DNA from: Candidatus Sumerlaea chitinivorans
GTDB taxonomy: Bacteria; Sumerlaeota; Sumerlaeia; Sumerlaeales; Sumerlaeaceae
DNA: 64,000 nt
Direction of reading: 5' to 3'
Assembly: GCA_003290465.1 (NCBI GenBank)
Contig: CP030759.1
Location: 2,740,572 to 2,804,571, forward strand
Below, piece after piece: positions 35,829-45,891 of this stretch. The notes under the pieces were generated by a model. It did not search any database and was not told where the DNA came from. It was given only the letters and a program-made list of their open reading frames with translations. Every line of letters starts with the position of its first letter. Position 1 is the first letter of the stretch. The position numbers were made by a program, and so were the translations under genes.

Positions 35829-37514
35829 TCACGCAGTAAATCCAACCGTATGGATCCGAAACGCTGGCTCCGTGCGGAAAATCTCTAATCGCCGGAGCGA
35901 ATGCTCCTGCAGGTAGGGAGCGTTGTCGAAGAAATCGATGATGGTCGCGTGCTTCTTTTTCGGAGCAGGACGAAGCGAGCGTCCCACGCGTTGAAGCGCT
36001 CGCGTTTCACTTTTGCCCCCACTCGCTAAGATCACCGCGTCGAGCGTTGGAATATCCAACCCTTCATCCGCAAGCGTCGTCGCGATCACAATTTTGAGAG
36101 ATTTTTTCCCAAGCCGATGGAAAACCTTCTGTCGTTTTTCTGCCGAGTCGGTTCCTTGCACAAGCGGCGCTTCCGGCATGAGTTCGCGCAGCACTTCGCC
36201 ATGCGCAACTTGCGATACCAACACGAGCACGCTCTTGCCCTCCTCGGCCAACGCCCGCGCGTGCTCTACAATCATTGCGTTCCGCTCCGGATTGTGGATG
36301 ATGTACTCGCGGAAAATAGTCGCGTAGTCCGGTCGGCGGGAGGGCGCAGTTCGGTAGGGCGAAACGGCATAGAAATAAATCTCTGGGGGAACAAGATAGC
36401 CCCGCTCGATGAGATTGCTTGCCCGTGCACAAAAGATTTTCTCGCCGAGCGCTGCTTCCAGCAACATATCCAGTCGGTCTGCTCGATAGGGCGTGGCGCT
36501 CAGCCCATACCGATAGTGGGCATTCTTGGTTTCCATCGCCAGCGCATAGCAGCATTCGGCAGGCAAATGGTGGCATTCGTCAAAGAAGACGACCGGACAT
36601 GATCGGACGAATTCCACCACGTCTTTCGACTGAGCTGCAACCTCCGTGGGGTCGTCCTCCAAAGGCTCATCGTCATCTGGGGTGAGCCCAACATTGATCC
36701 CGAAAGCCCGTGAGCAGGTTTGAACCGTAGCTACGGTCACAGGTTGGAGATCTATCTTTCCGTCTCCCACCTGACCAATCTTGGAGCTCAGATGTTGGCG
36801 GAACACCTCGCGTGTTTGGTGGAGTAGGTCGCGCGTGTGCACAACAAACAGAGTCGGAAGTCCCAGCTCATGGATGAGGCAAGCGGCAAGCAACGTTTTC
36901 CCAGCGCCAGTTGCCAGCTCCAGCACCCCCCGGCGCGCATTGAGGGCAGCTTCAACACATGCTCGCTGATAATCCCGCAGTTCGACAGGCGGGCGCTTGA
37001 ACGTCAGCGTGCGTTGCGGCACAGGAGTTTCTTCGATAAATTGGTAGGCAACCCCCTCCGCATTTAACACGGCGCGGACACGAGGCAACAATCCTGCAGG
37101 GAATTGCATCCGACGCCGATCGAGCAGATGACGTCGCCCATCCCAGCGACCTTCGATGAATCGCTGAGTATATTGGTATCCGGGCAGGAAAAACGACGTA
37201 GCCGCGTCAATCTTATCCAACGGCAAGTTGTCGCCTTCAAGCCGCGCCATCACTGGCCCGGCAATAAGCCGGACGCGATAATTGCGGATTCGGTAAACTT
37301 GGTAAGCTCGCCAAAGCTTGGGTGGGATGTCTGCGCGTGTGAGCTCGAAGATCTCCATCACTTCGAGTAGGTGGGCAAGGTGAACGAGCCAACTCTTCGT
37401 GTCCGGATCCCACCGCCGGTTCCCCAGATTCCGTATTCGACGCACATAATGCAGCTGATAGGGGAACTGCACCGAAAAGAAATCGCCTTGCTCGTAGGAC
37501 AACTGCGCTTTCAT
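35829..37514 (-). CDS. Superfamily 2 DEAD/DEAH helicase, UvsW-like with HARP-like N-terminus
   Basis: About 561 residues. The N-terminal 50 residues (FFSVQFPYQLHYV, NRRWDPDTKSWLV) resemble a HARP-like DNA-annealing module. A UvsW-type N-domain follows (FIEGRWDGRRHLLDRR). The helicase core has ELRDYQRACVEAAL (Q motif), LATGAGKTLLAACLI (Walker A), VVFFDECHHL (motif II), YGLSATPYRAD (III), IATTLADEGLDIP (V) and QRVGRSLRP (VI). Such enzymes remodel replication forks or R-loops. ATG 37514 is chosen; GTG at 37544 is possible. The toxin-antitoxin pair hicBA precedes it on the same strand. Confidence 0.88.
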   Translation of the reverse strand: MKAQLSYEQGDFFSVQFPYQLHYVRRIRNLGNRRWDPDTKSWLVHLAHLLEVMEIFELTRADIPPKLWRAYQVYRIRNYRVRLIAGPVMARLEGDNLPLDKIDAATSFFLPGYQYTQRFIEGRWDGRRHLLDRRRMQFPAGLLPRVRAVLNAEGVAYQFIEETPVPQRTLTFKRPPVELRDYQRACVEAALNARRGVLELATGAGKTLLAACLIHELGLPTLFVVHTRDLLHQTREVFRQHLSSKIGQVGDGKIDLQPVTVATVQTCSRAFGINVGLTPDDDEPLEDDPTEVAAQSKDVVEFVRSCPVVFFDECHHLPAECCYALAMETKNAHYRYGLSATPYRADRLDMLLEAALGEKIFCARASNLIERGYLVPPEIYFYAVSPYRTAPSRRPDYATIFREYIIHNPERNAMIVEHARALAEEGKSVLVLVSQVAHGEVLRELMPEAPLVQGTDSAEKRQKVFHRLGKKSLKIVIATTLADEGLDIPTLDAVILASGGKSETRALQRVGRSLRPAPKKKHATIIDFFDNAPYLQEHSLRRLEIFRTEPAFRIHTVGFTA

Positions 37515-37803
37515 TGTTGGTGGCTTACGCTCCCCGGATGGCACACGCAGCTAAGCTATGTGCATCCCATGCTACCAAATGAGTGCCCCGTTGGGCATGT
37601 TGCTGGCCGGCATGTTGGGCGCGCACCCCATTCGCCATAGCTACCGGCGAAACTTCTTCCTACGCGCAAAGCCTATCTTGCACTTATTCGCATAATGGCG
37701 ACTGTTCAGCGACAGGCCCGTTAGCTGGTCCTTTGACGAACAGCTGAGCCCATCAGCTGGAAGCCGTTGTTAGGCCACGTCTACACTGCGTTTACAGTCC
37801 GAT

Positions 37804-38028
37804 TCAGATCTTTTCCTGAAGCTCTTCAATCGTAAGCTCACAGTCACGCTGAATTTGGGCTACCAGGCCACGTCCAATTGTTTCACCCCGGTGCACTGGC
37901 ACTACCGTGCAACGCCCGTCCTCGTGTCGAAGAAAATGATGGCTACCTTTCACCCGAACCTCCACAAATCCGAACTGGCGCAATGCCCTGAGCGGTTGCG
38001 TGCCGGTGACCGAGGGAAACCTACTCAT
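37804..38028 (-). CDS. hicA: HicA-family mRNA interferase toxin
   Basis: The 74-residue protein carries the HicA dsRBD-like core: LRQFGFVEVRVKGSHHFLRH with the catalytic histidine in KGSHHF, and VVPVHRGETIGRGLVAQIQR. HicA cleaves mRNA when not bound by HicB. Its ATG overlaps the stop of hicB by 4 bp, so the antitoxin is translated first. Confidence 0.92.
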   Translation of the reverse strand: MSRFPSVTGTQPLRALRQFGFVEVRVKGSHHFLRHEDGRCTVVPVHRGETIGRGLVAQIQRDCELTIEELQEKI

Positions 38029-38234
38029 ACCCAGACGGCCACACGTTGTACACCGATGAATTCGTTTGCGACTGGCTCCTCAACTTCCAAGCAGAGTTCG
38101 ATCGCTTCTTTGATACGCTTCAACAGCGTATCCAGTGATATTGCCTGCGTATGACACCCACGCAAGGCGGGCACCGATGCCACATAGTAGCCGTCTTCGT
38201 CCTTTTCAATCACTACGCTGAACTCTCGCACCAT
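38025..38234 (-). CDS. hicB: HicB-family antitoxin
   Basis: The 69-residue protein has the HicB partial RNase H-like fold: FSVVIEKDEDGYYVASVPAL, then RGCHTQAISLDTLLKRIKEA. There is no C-terminal HTH or RHH domain, so it is a short HicB. ATG 38234 follows GGAG; an in-frame GTG lies five codons earlier (38249). It lies downstream of rpsA on the same strand with 95 bp between. Confidence 0.9.
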   Translation of the reverse strand: MVREFSVVIEKDEDGYYVASVPALRGCHTQAISLDTLLKRIKEAIELCLEVEEPVANEFIGVQRVAVWV

Positions 38235-38329
38235 CTTAAATGTCTCCACGCCGCTCGTCTGAAGGGCCTCTTCCCCCTCCTTTATAGTCCCACCTAATCA
38301 TGCCCTTCACTCACACGCGGATGCACCGC

Positions 38330-40069
38330 CTATTCTAACTTTGGCTTTACGTTGCCAAGCAGCTCACCAAGATTGATCTTGGCGTCCACCGGTTCTTGCT
38401 TGGTATACTTTTCTACCTGCCGACGCTCCTCGTCCAGCAAATACTGCCGGCGGCTTAGGCTGATTTTGCGATCCTCGTGGTCCACTTTGATAATCTTCGC
38501 CGTCACGGTATCCCCCGGCTTGACCACATCTTCGAGCTTTTCCACACGGTGGCGGTCCCACTGGGACTTATGGAGCAGTCCTTCTACCCGTGGGGCCAGT
38601 TCCACAAAGACGCCAAAATCCGTCACGTTTTTCACCGTCCCCGTCACCACCGAGTTCTCGGGATGTTGGGCAAGGAACGTCTCGAATGGGTCGTCCTCGA
38701 GCTGTTTGATACCAAGGTTGATCCGGCGCGCTTCCTTATCAATTTTCAATACTACGGCCTCAATCTCATCCCCCGGCGACACAAGCTTCTTGGGGTTCTT
38801 GAAATTCCGATCGTAGCTCATGTCCGTCACATGGATCAGGCCTTTCGTGGTCTCGTCGAGCTGGACAAATGCGCCGTAGTCCACCACATCCATGACTTTA
38901 ACTTTCACCCGGGAGCCAACCGGATACTTCGACTCAACCTCCAGCCACGGATCCATCGTGATCTGCTTCAGGCTCAACTCAATGAGGCGCTTGTTGTGAT
39001 CGTAGCCGATCACCATGGCCTTTACGGTGTCGCCCTCCTTTAGAATATCGGAGGGTTTGCGAACGGTCAGGGCCCAGCTCAAGTGATCGCGATGAATGCG
39101 ACCTTCCAGCCCATCTTCCAACACCACGTACGCGGCCGTCGGGGTGAGGTTGATGACTGTCCCAGTGACCACCAGCTCCAAGGGGTAATTCTGCTCGATC
39201 TTTTCCCACGGATCAGGCTTCAACTGGCGGCGGCTCAAGGTCACCCTCTCGCGCTCGCGATTCACGCCGATGACCTTAAACTTGTAATTGTACCCAACTT
39301 TCAGGACCTCTGCGGGATCCACCCGCTTTTCCCAAGCCACTTCCTCTCGCGGCACCAGCGCATCCACGCCGCCAAGGTCCACAAAAACGCCGTGCTCGGT
39401 GATATTCTTGACCTTGCCGGTGACGGTGGCCCCTTCTTCGAGACTTGCCAGAAGCTCCGCCCGCTTGCGCTTCAAATCTTCTTCCTGCTTCTTGCGTCGA
39501 GAGAGCACTGCCCGTTGTCGCTGGTTATCGACGTCTATGACGTAAGCCTCAACCTCTTGCCCGACGAAGCTGGCAAGATTCTCCACGCGGTGAATATCCA
39601 CTTGAGAGGCGGGCATGAACGCAGGAATTCCAACGTCAACCAACAACCCTTTAGGCGTGACCTTCTTCACCACGCCCAACACCGTGTAGTTTTTCTCGTG
39701 GGCCTCCACAATGCGTGCCCACGTCGAGCGCTGCTTGGCCTTCCGGTGCGAGAGCCGAACCTGACCTGTTTCGGAGTCGCGTCCCAAGATGACAACTTCG
39801 ACCTCGTCACCGGGCGCCACAGTTACGTTGCCGCGGAAATCCACAAACTCGCGGATGTCCACAATCCCTTCGGCTTTGTCGCCAACATCAAGGAGCACGT
39901 ATTCCTTTTTAACGTCCACAACTCGGGCGCGGATAAGTTCCCCGATTTCGCGCTCGGCGACGGGCTCTACGTACTGCTCAAGGAGTTCTTCAAAACTCCC
40001 GTCATCCTCACCCGAATCACTCACTCCCTCGTTGGGTAAGGGCATCATTTCGTCGTTCGTGCGCATCAT
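38330..40069 (-). CDS. rpsA: 30S ribosomal protein S1
   Basis: The 579-residue protein contains six S1 OB-fold repeats, the full bacterial number. They start at REIGELIRARVVDVKKEYVL, YTVLGVVKKVTPKGLLVDVG, GATVTGKVKNITEHGVFVDL, LVVTGTVINLTPTAAYVVL, GSRVKVKVMDVVDYGAFVQL and NSVVTGTVKNVTDFGVFVEL. S1 recruits mRNA to the 30S subunit. The first 35 residues are acidic and flexible. Confidence 0.96.
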   Translation of the reverse strand: MMRTNDEMMPLPNEGVSDSGEDDGSFEELLEQYVEPVAEREIGELIRARVVDVKKEYVLLDVGDKAEGIVDIREFVDFRGNVTVAPGDEVEVVILGRDSETGQVRLSHRKAKQRSTWARIVEAHEKNYTVLGVVKKVTPKGLLVDVGIPAFMPASQVDIHRVENLASFVGQEVEAYVIDVDNQRQRAVLSRRKKQEEDLKRKRAELLASLEEGATVTGKVKNITEHGVFVDLGGVDALVPREEVAWEKRVDPAEVLKVGYNYKFKVIGVNRERERVTLSRRQLKPDPWEKIEQNYPLELVVTGTVINLTPTAAYVVLEDGLEGRIHRDHLSWALTVRKPSDILKEGDTVKAMVIGYDHNKRLIELSLKQITMDPWLEVESKYPVGSRVKVKVMDVVDYGAFVQLDETTKGLIHVTDMSYDRNFKNPKKLVSPGDEIEAVVLKIDKEARRINLGIKQLEDDPFETFLAQHPENSVVTGTVKNVTDFGVFVELAPRVEGLLHKSQWDRHRVEKLEDVVKPGDTVTAKIIKVDHEDRKISLSRRQYLLDEERRQVEKYTKQEPVDAKINLGELLGNVKPKLE

Positions 40070-40223
40070 GGGCGGAATCTCCGTGCTTTATAATTGAACC
40101 GAAGTGGGTCGGCCTCAGCTCGCTGGACCAGCAGCCGAATGTCACTTCCACATGAGGATGCCGCCCCACTCCCGGACCGCCCACGCCGCTGCGGGTAGGC
40201 GCACTCTTTCCCCCCAACAATCG

Positions 40224-41549
40224 CTACTTTCTCTGGTTAGGGGCTGTGGTGGGCGCCCAGATATCTCTTTTGACGGTCTGGTAAGGTGCGGCATTCTGCA
40301 ATAATGCGTGTACATAGTCTTGGTAAACTTTATTTACCTCTCGGCTGGTGATGAGGACACTGGCCTCGTTGCCGTCCTCCAGCGCGGGTTGGGTCCAGTT
40401 TGTCGAGCCAACCACCACCTTGTCGTCATCTATCACCACGAGTTTCGCGTGGGTTTGGGTGGCAAGATCTTCTCGCAGCACTTCCACGCCGTTTTCGCGC
40501 AAATACTGAGCCGCAGCATCATTCGCTGAGTCCGTAAAACCCTCTGTCTGATCCAAAACGACCCGCACCTTCAATCCACGTTTGTGTGCTGAAATCAGGT
40601 CTTCCACGAGAACGTTGACCTCGCTGGCCGGTTGGCCGGGCAAGGCGCTCTCCCCGGGTTTGAGGCGTGGCCGGTCCGGCATATTCAAACTGCGCTGAAC
40701 CACCGTGATGGATTGTTTCGCATTCAAAAACGCCGTGTGGACGGCGGGGAAAAACAGACGATTCGGGATGGGTTCTACGTCCACCACGGGATAGGTGCGT
40801 AAACGTACTTTGGAAGGTGCAAGCTCGGGGGACGGCTTAGCCAAACTCTCCAGAGAGTGCTCGCCGACGTTGTGGCGCGGGCGCCCGTCTTGACAACGCT
40901 GGCGAAAATACTCCCGGAAAAAGTGGTTCAACGGCTTGGAATCCACCACAACGGCCACTTCGTTGTTCTTGGCGATTGAGTAGTAAGTCCAGTTGTGCGA
41001 AGACACGACGGTGATATTGTCATCCACGAGCATCACCTTTTCGTGGCTTACTTCTGTCGTGGAATCCTCCCAAACCTCGATTCCGGCGGTCGTCATTCGG
41101 TCCACAAAGTCTAAGTTGTACTCGTTCTTGTTGCTCGGGTTCCAGTCCCCCGTATCAATCACGATTTTCACGTCTACCCCGCGCAGCTTGGCTTCGATCA
41201 GCTCTCGCAGCAGGTGGTTGGTTTCTGTGTCCGGATACTCCTCATAATAGCGGGCCTGATAGAGCATGAGGTAGAGGTTCTGCTGAGCATTGCGGACCAG
41301 TTCTCGGACGACGCTGATGTACTCGCGATTGTTTACTGGCGTAACGCCACGGGCGGGCAACGAGTAGCTGACAGAGGGTGTCGCCAACGCAAGGGCGAGA
41401 GCCACCGCAAATGTCCCCACCCATTTGCGTGCGCGACCGCCTCGGCAGTCGCCCGCCTTTGCATCAGGCGTCCCGCCAACCCACTGACGAAGTTTGCCAA
41501 ATTCCAAGAGGTCTTTCAGTCCTCGCACCATGCCATTTGCCTTTTCCAT
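40224..41549 (-). CDS. Exported phospholipase D-like protein with two HKD motifs
   Basis: About 441 residues. A membrane or signal segment (WVGTFAVALALALATPSVSY) lies about 45 residues in. Two PLD half-domains follow with SHEKVMLVDDNITVVSSHNW and THAKLVVIDDDKVVVGSTNW, each holding HxKxxxxD. Both halves are complete, so catalysis is likely. The family includes phospholipases, cardiolipin synthases and nucleases; the exported form and lack of extra helices argue against cardiolipin synthase. ATG 41549 has AAGGACGG upstream. Confidence 0.88.
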   Translation of the reverse strand: MEKANGMVRGLKDLLEFGKLRQWVGGTPDAKAGDCRGGRARKWVGTFAVALALALATPSVSYSLPARGVTPVNNREYISVVRELVRNAQQNLYLMLYQARYYEEYPDTETNHLLRELIEAKLRGVDVKIVIDTGDWNPSNKNEYNLDFVDRMTTAGIEVWEDSTTEVSHEKVMLVDDNITVVSSHNWTYYSIAKNNEVAVVVDSKPLNHFFREYFRQRCQDGRPRHNVGEHSLESLAKPSPELAPSKVRLRTYPVVDVEPIPNRLFFPAVHTAFLNAKQSITVVQRSLNMPDRPRLKPGESALPGQPASEVNVLVEDLISAHKRGLKVRVVLDQTEGFTDSANDAAAQYLRENGVEVLREDLATQTHAKLVVIDDDKVVVGSTNWTQPALEDGNEASVLITSREVNKVYQDYVHALLQNAAPYQTVKRDIWAPTTAPNQRK

Positions 41550-41824
41550 GGTTCTGCCGTCCTTGCGGTGTTGTGGCCAAATTTGCCTGCTATAGCCCTG
41601 CGCTTGTGGTTTTTCGCTCTCTGCATCCCAAGCCGAGCAAGGCAATGTTCAGAAGAGACTTTTCTATGAACCGTGGCAAAAAGATTGCAACAGGATTTCG
41701 TTCCACACGCAGGAATTTCAATTGCGCGCTGTGCTTCCGTAGAGTGTGCTAAGGACCATCGCGCTACGCAGTAAAAGCGGTGGGCAGCAAGCTCACGCAC
41801 AATAGAATCGCAAAGTGACATACA

Positions 41825-43201
41825 ATGACGGTTGTCGTTTTTGGCTGTGGTCCTATGAATTGCGAGCCGGAGTTTTCCGTCCTCGCGCCGGGCGCACGGA
41901 CTTGGCAGATTGTGCAGACCGTGGTGAATGGCCTTGTCCTTGCGGAAGTAAAGGCGCCGCGCGTCATCGTCTGCGCCCTCGATTCGCAACCTCGCCCTCA
42001 CGGTTCGCGCCCACTGAGATTTTCGATTCCTTCAGAATTCCCTACCGGCGAAGGACCCTCCCCCTCCGTATCCATTGACTATGTCCCCCTGCCGATCGAG
42101 GATTTCAAAGTGGCGGGCACGGGTGGATTCGAAGGTGGGCCGGCGCCGGACGAGCCCATCCATGCCGTCGTCGCAACAGGAAGCGTCCAGCCGTGGGCCA
42201 CAGCCGCAGAATTCGCAGCCGTCCGTAAAGCCCCCCTTTGGGTGGACGTTTTTGGGGATCCGCTTGCTGAAATCCAAAGCCGCGCGGAACTTTATCCCGA
42301 CCAAAAAGCAGAAAACGATTCGCTCTATTGGCACTCCGTGAAACTGATGCTACGTGCGCTGCTCAGAGGCGATCGCTTCTCTTCTCTCTCCAGTCGCCAG
42401 CGATTCAGCGTCATTGGCCAGTTGGGGGTTGCCGGCCGCCTCAACCGCCTGACCAAGGGCTACGAGTTTGTGTATTCCATTCCCTACGGCGTGTTCGAAT
42501 CCACGGCACCTCCGCTCCCTGCCTCTGTCGAACATCCCTACTTTACGGTGATGTGGTGCGGGAGTTTCAATACGTGGATGGACGTGGAGACGCTGGCATT
42601 GGGTCTCGTGCGTGCTTGGCGCGAGTATCGGCGGTTGCGCATCCGCATTGTCGGCGGACGGTGTGCCAACTACAATGACCGTTCCTTCGACCAGTTTATC
42701 GAGCTCGTGCGCAAGGAAGGGGCCACCCAGATGATCGAAGTGCTCGATTGGCAGCCGCTGGGTGCCCTTCAGAAGCTCTACGCGGAGTGCGACATCGGCC
42801 TAAGCATTGATCGCCCCACCTACGAAGCCCTCCTTGGCAGCCGCACTCGCTTTCTTCATTTTCTGTTGGCAGGCAAACCGGTCATCTCGACAGCGATCAC
42901 CGAGCTTGCGGAAGAGCTCGCTGAGGCGGGTGCCCTGCTGCCTTTCCGTGCGGGCGATGCCGACGACCTTGCGCGAGCTGTCCTCGAAGCAGCCCACTCG
43001 CGCACGCAACTCGCCGAGCGTGCGGAGGCTCTGCGCAAGTACGTTTTCGAGCGGTTCAACGGCCGTGTCGTCGGGGCCCCGCTCATGGAGTGGCTTGCGG
43101 CCCCGACGTGGGCTCCCGACAAGTCAGCCGACGATCACTCCTTGGATTCAGCAAACCCACTGACCTCCTATTGGAGCCACGTCCTTGCCCAAGCTCCGTA
43201 G
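41825..43201 (+). CDS. GT-B glycosyltransferase (GT4-like)
   Basis: The 458-residue protein shows a Rossmann-like start and a C-terminal GT4-type domain: VMWCGSFNTWMDVETLALG, RIRIVGGRCANY, MIEVLDWQPLGALQKLYAEC, and SRTRFLHFLLAGKPVISTAIT with the sugar-nucleotide-binding loop. The classical EX7E motif is not obvious. Relatives modify surface polysaccharides or natural products. It stands alone and is divergent from the phospholipase D gene. Confidence 0.85.
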   Translation: MTVVVFGCGPMNCEPEFSVLAPGARTWQIVQTVVNGLVLAEVKAPRVIVCALDSQPRPHGSRPLRFSIPSEFPTGEGPSPSVSIDYVPLPIEDFKVAGTGGFEGGPAPDEPIHAVVATGSVQPWATAAEFAAVRKAPLWVDVFGDPLAEIQSRAELYPDQKAENDSLYWHSVKLMLRALLRGDRFSSLSSRQRFSVIGQLGVAGRLNRLTKGYEFVYSIPYGVFESTAPPLPASVEHPYFTVMWCGSFNTWMDVETLALGLVRAWREYRRLRIRIVGGRCANYNDRSFDQFIELVRKEGATQMIEVLDWQPLGALQKLYAECDIGLSIDRPTYEALLGSRTRFLHFLLAGKPVISTAITELAEELAEAGALLPFRAGDADDLARAVLEAAHSRTQLAERAEALRKYVFERFNGRVVGAPLMEWLAAPTWAPDKSADDHSLDSANPLTSYWSHVLAQAP

Positions 43202-43267
43202 GTTCGCCCGCAGGATGGGCCGCTTGCCGAAGTTGGCGGGCGCACGTTGCCTGATCCCACGTGTTTC

Positions 43268-43298
43268 GGGCGGAGTTTCGCCCCCTACCGCTCCGCCC
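43268..43298 (+). terminator. Perfect 8-bp stem-loop after the glycosyltransferase
   Basis: GGGCGGAG (43268-43275) pairs with CTCCGCCC (43291-43298) over a 15-base loop. It lies 66 bp after the glycosyltransferase stop. No T-run follows, so it is terminator-like by position only. Confidence 0.4.
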
Positions 43299-43454
43299 CA
43301 CTCGTGGCCGCGAAAAAACACTTCACAAAGGGTTCGCTTCTGTGGCCAATGACCGCGAGATTAATTGCTTGTTCACTTTTGCTGAGAGCTATTTGCGAAT
43401 TGCAAGTCATGCCTGACAAATGATGGGATGCCAGCTCCAGTAGCGGAGGAAACG

Positions 43455-44924
43455 ATGAACGCAGCCGAACTCAAGAGTAGAATCGAGACACTCGTCGAAG
43501 CAAATCGCGACGCAATTATCAACACGTTGTGCGAACTCTTACGATTCCGAACGATTAGTGGGCCGGCCTCAGAGGAAGAGCGGCAGGCTTTCGAGCAGGC
43601 TACCCGCGATTGTCTCGCCTACCTTGAAAAGCAATGCTCCGAGATGGGATTTGTTTGGCGCAACCACAACAACCACGTGGCGGTAGCCGAGTTGCCCTAC
43701 GATGGCGAGTTCATCGGCCTACCTGTTCACATTGACGTCGTCCCGGTTGGGGAGGGGTGGACCTACGATCCCTTTGGTGGCATCGTCGCCGATGGCTACA
43801 TTTGGGGGCGCGGAACGCAGGACGACAAGGGGCCGGTCGTGCAGATGCTCTGGGCCATGAAACTCTTCAAAGAGCTTGGACTTGAGCTCAAGCGCGGTGT
43901 CCGGCTCATCGTCGGAACCACCGAGGAATACGGCGATTGGACCGACATGAAACTCTACTTCGAAAAAGAGCCCGCGCCTGCGATGGCCATTGTCCCCGAC
44001 GCCGATTTTCCTATCGTCAATGGCGAGAAAGGCGTCCTGAACGCGAAAGTCGTTATTGAATTCGCCGAGGCGGCCGCTTCGGAAGGGCTTCGGCTCAAGT
44101 GTGCCCGTGCGGGTCAGCGACCGAATATGGTGCCCGACCGCGCCAAACTCACCTTCGAGTGCGCTGTGGGCCACGACATCGAGCAACTCAACAACGAGCT
44201 CCAGCGTTTCCTCGCGAAGAATCCAGAGGCTCGTGCCGAACTTCAGGCTCAGGGTACTGAAGCCACCATTGTTTTCCGCGGTGTCAGCGTCCACGGTAGC
44301 CGCCCAGAGCATGGCCACAATGCGGCAACGGACATGCTGCATTTCATGGCAGATAGTGCGTTCATTAGCGACGATGAAGCGGACATAGCTCAGTTCCTGC
44401 ATCGTGCGAGTGCCGATCTCTATGGCGAATGCTTCGGGATCCGCTCCGAACATCCCTTTATCGGCAAAACCACGGTCTCGCTTGGGACCCTGACATGGGA
44501 AGCTGGCCGCGTTGAAGCCGTGTTCAATATCCGTCCCACTTTTGGTCTACCAGTGGCCCATGCACTGGATCAGGTCCGAAGTGTCATCGAAGAATTTGGT
44601 GACGACATGGGCTTCGATGTCGAGGTAGACTCCTTGGCGAAAGAACCATTCGACGCCATCTACGTTGAGGAGAGCAGCCAGCCAGAGCTGATCGGTGCCC
44701 TGCGCGAGGCATACACCACGATTACGGGCCGTCCATTCGAATTCCGAGCCATGGCCGGGACCACCTATGCCAAGGTGTTTCCCAACGCGGTGAATTTCGG
44801 TCCCACAGATCCCGCCGAGGAGCAAGAGTTTGCGCACCGCTGCGATGAGCGCGTGGCTGTGGAGCACCACCTGCGTAACGTCAAGCTCTACACTTACGCG
44901 ATCGCGCGGTTGTGTGGCGCTTGA
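43455..44924 (+). CDS. M20-family dipeptidase, PepV-like
   Basis: The 489-residue metallopeptidase has the M20 zinc ligands in GLPVHIDVVPVG (histidine), WGRGTQDDKGP (bridging aspartate) and GTTEEYGDW (catalytic and metal glutamates). The size and WTYDPFGG suit the PepV/carnosinase-like branch. It would cleave dipeptides in the cytoplasm. GGAGG precedes ATG 43455. The sugar-type permease gene starts 28 bp later, so co-transcription is likely although the link in function is unclear. Confidence 0.92.
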   Translation: MNAAELKSRIETLVEANRDAIINTLCELLRFRTISGPASEEERQAFEQATRDCLAYLEKQCSEMGFVWRNHNNHVAVAELPYDGEFIGLPVHIDVVPVGEGWTYDPFGGIVADGYIWGRGTQDDKGPVVQMLWAMKLFKELGLELKRGVRLIVGTTEEYGDWTDMKLYFEKEPAPAMAIVPDADFPIVNGEKGVLNAKVVIEFAEAAASEGLRLKCARAGQRPNMVPDRAKLTFECAVGHDIEQLNNELQRFLAKNPEARAELQAQGTEATIVFRGVSVHGSRPEHGHNAATDMLHFMADSAFISDDEADIAQFLHRASADLYGECFGIRSEHPFIGKTTVSLGTLTWEAGRVEAVFNIRPTFGLPVAHALDQVRSVIEEFGDDMGFDVEVDSLAKEPFDAIYVEESSQPELIGALREAYTTITGRPFEFRAMAGTTYAKVFPNAVNFGPTDPAEEQEFAHRCDERVAVEHHLRNVKLYTYAIARLCGA

Positions 44925-44952
44925 GGCGGAAAAGTGATTAAGAGGGAAAGGG

Positions 44953-45891
44953 ATGACTTCAACCCTTTGGCGTGAAATCGCCCGCAAACGCAACGCCTAC
45001 CTCTTTATCGCTCCCTTCTATATCATCTTTATCGTCTTTATGGTGTACCCGATCGGGTACTCCCTGTGGTTGAGCTTTTACAACTACAACGGCATCATGG
45101 CCCCACAGTTTGTAGGCTGGCGGAACTATCTCCACGCCCTGCAGGACGAAGGATTTCGGCGCGCGCTGGCAAATACAGCTGTCTTCACGGTGCTCACCGT
45201 CGTCTGTTCCTCTGTCATCGCCATCTTCCTCGCCCTTTTTCTCAATCAGGTGCGTTTCCTTAGGCAGTTTTACCGGGGGTTGTTCTTTGTCCCCGCCATT
45301 GTGTCGTTGGTGGTGGTTTCGCTGGTGTGGAAGCTCATGCTCAATAGCGAGGTCGGGCTGGTGAACGAAACGGTGCGCGTCGTGGGCCGCTGGATCGGCC
45401 GTCTCCTTGGCTCAACACCAGCGTGGGCACAACACAAATACCATTTTCTCGATCATCCAAACCCGTGGGTTCCTCTGCTCACGGTGACGTTTGTCAATAT
45501 CTGGGGCGTGGTGGGCTACAACACGGTCATCTATCTGGCCGGACTGCAGAGCATCCCCGCCCACCTCTACGAAGCAGCACGCATGGACGGCGCAAGCCCG
45601 ATCCAGCAGTTCTTCCGTGTCACGCTCCCCCTGCTTCGCCCTACGATGTTCTTTGTGTTCCTCACCACCACGATCGATTCCCTGCAGGTCTTTGTCCTGC
45701 CCAGCTTGATGACACCCAATAGCGAGGCCACGATGAGCATCGTCTACTACCTCTTCCGCAATGCCTTCGAATTCTACCGGATGGGGTATGCGTCCGCCAT
45801 TGCCTACATCCTTTTCGCTCTCACGGTGACGCTGAGCCTTGCCCTTCGCGGCACGCTCGGCCGCAACACCCGCTGGGATCCAGAAGAGTGA
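44953..45891 (+). CDS. ABC transporter permease, MalF/sugar type
   Basis: The 312-residue protein has six membrane helices and the EAA loop YEAARMDGASPIQQFFRVTL that contacts the ATPase. The start FIAPFYIIFIVFMVYPIGYS is typical of CUT1 MalF-like permeases. CUT1 systems need a second permease (MalG type), a binding protein and an ATPase; none is found next to it. The stop overlaps a GTG codon of a 119-codon open frame that lacks membrane helices. The operon may be truncated here. Confidence 0.93.
   Translation: MTSTLWREIARKRNAYLFIAPFYIIFIVFMVYPIGYSLWLSFYNYNGIMAPQFVGWRNYLHALQDEGFRRALANTAVFTVLTVVCSSVIAIFLALFLNQVRFLRQFYRGLFFVPAIVSLVVVSLVWKLMLNSEVGLVNETVRVVGRWIGRLLGSTPAWAQHKYHFLDHPNPWVPLLTVTFVNIWGVVGYNTVIYLAGLQSIPAHLYEAARMDGASPIQQFFRVTLPLLRPTMFFVFLTTTIDSLQVFVLPSLMTPNSEATMSIVYYLFRNAFEFYRMGYASAIAYILFALTVTLSLALRGTLGRNTRWDPEE

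Noticed and set aside
39083-40039. 318-codon frame antisense to rpsA
   Set aside because: Shadow of six clear S1 repeats.
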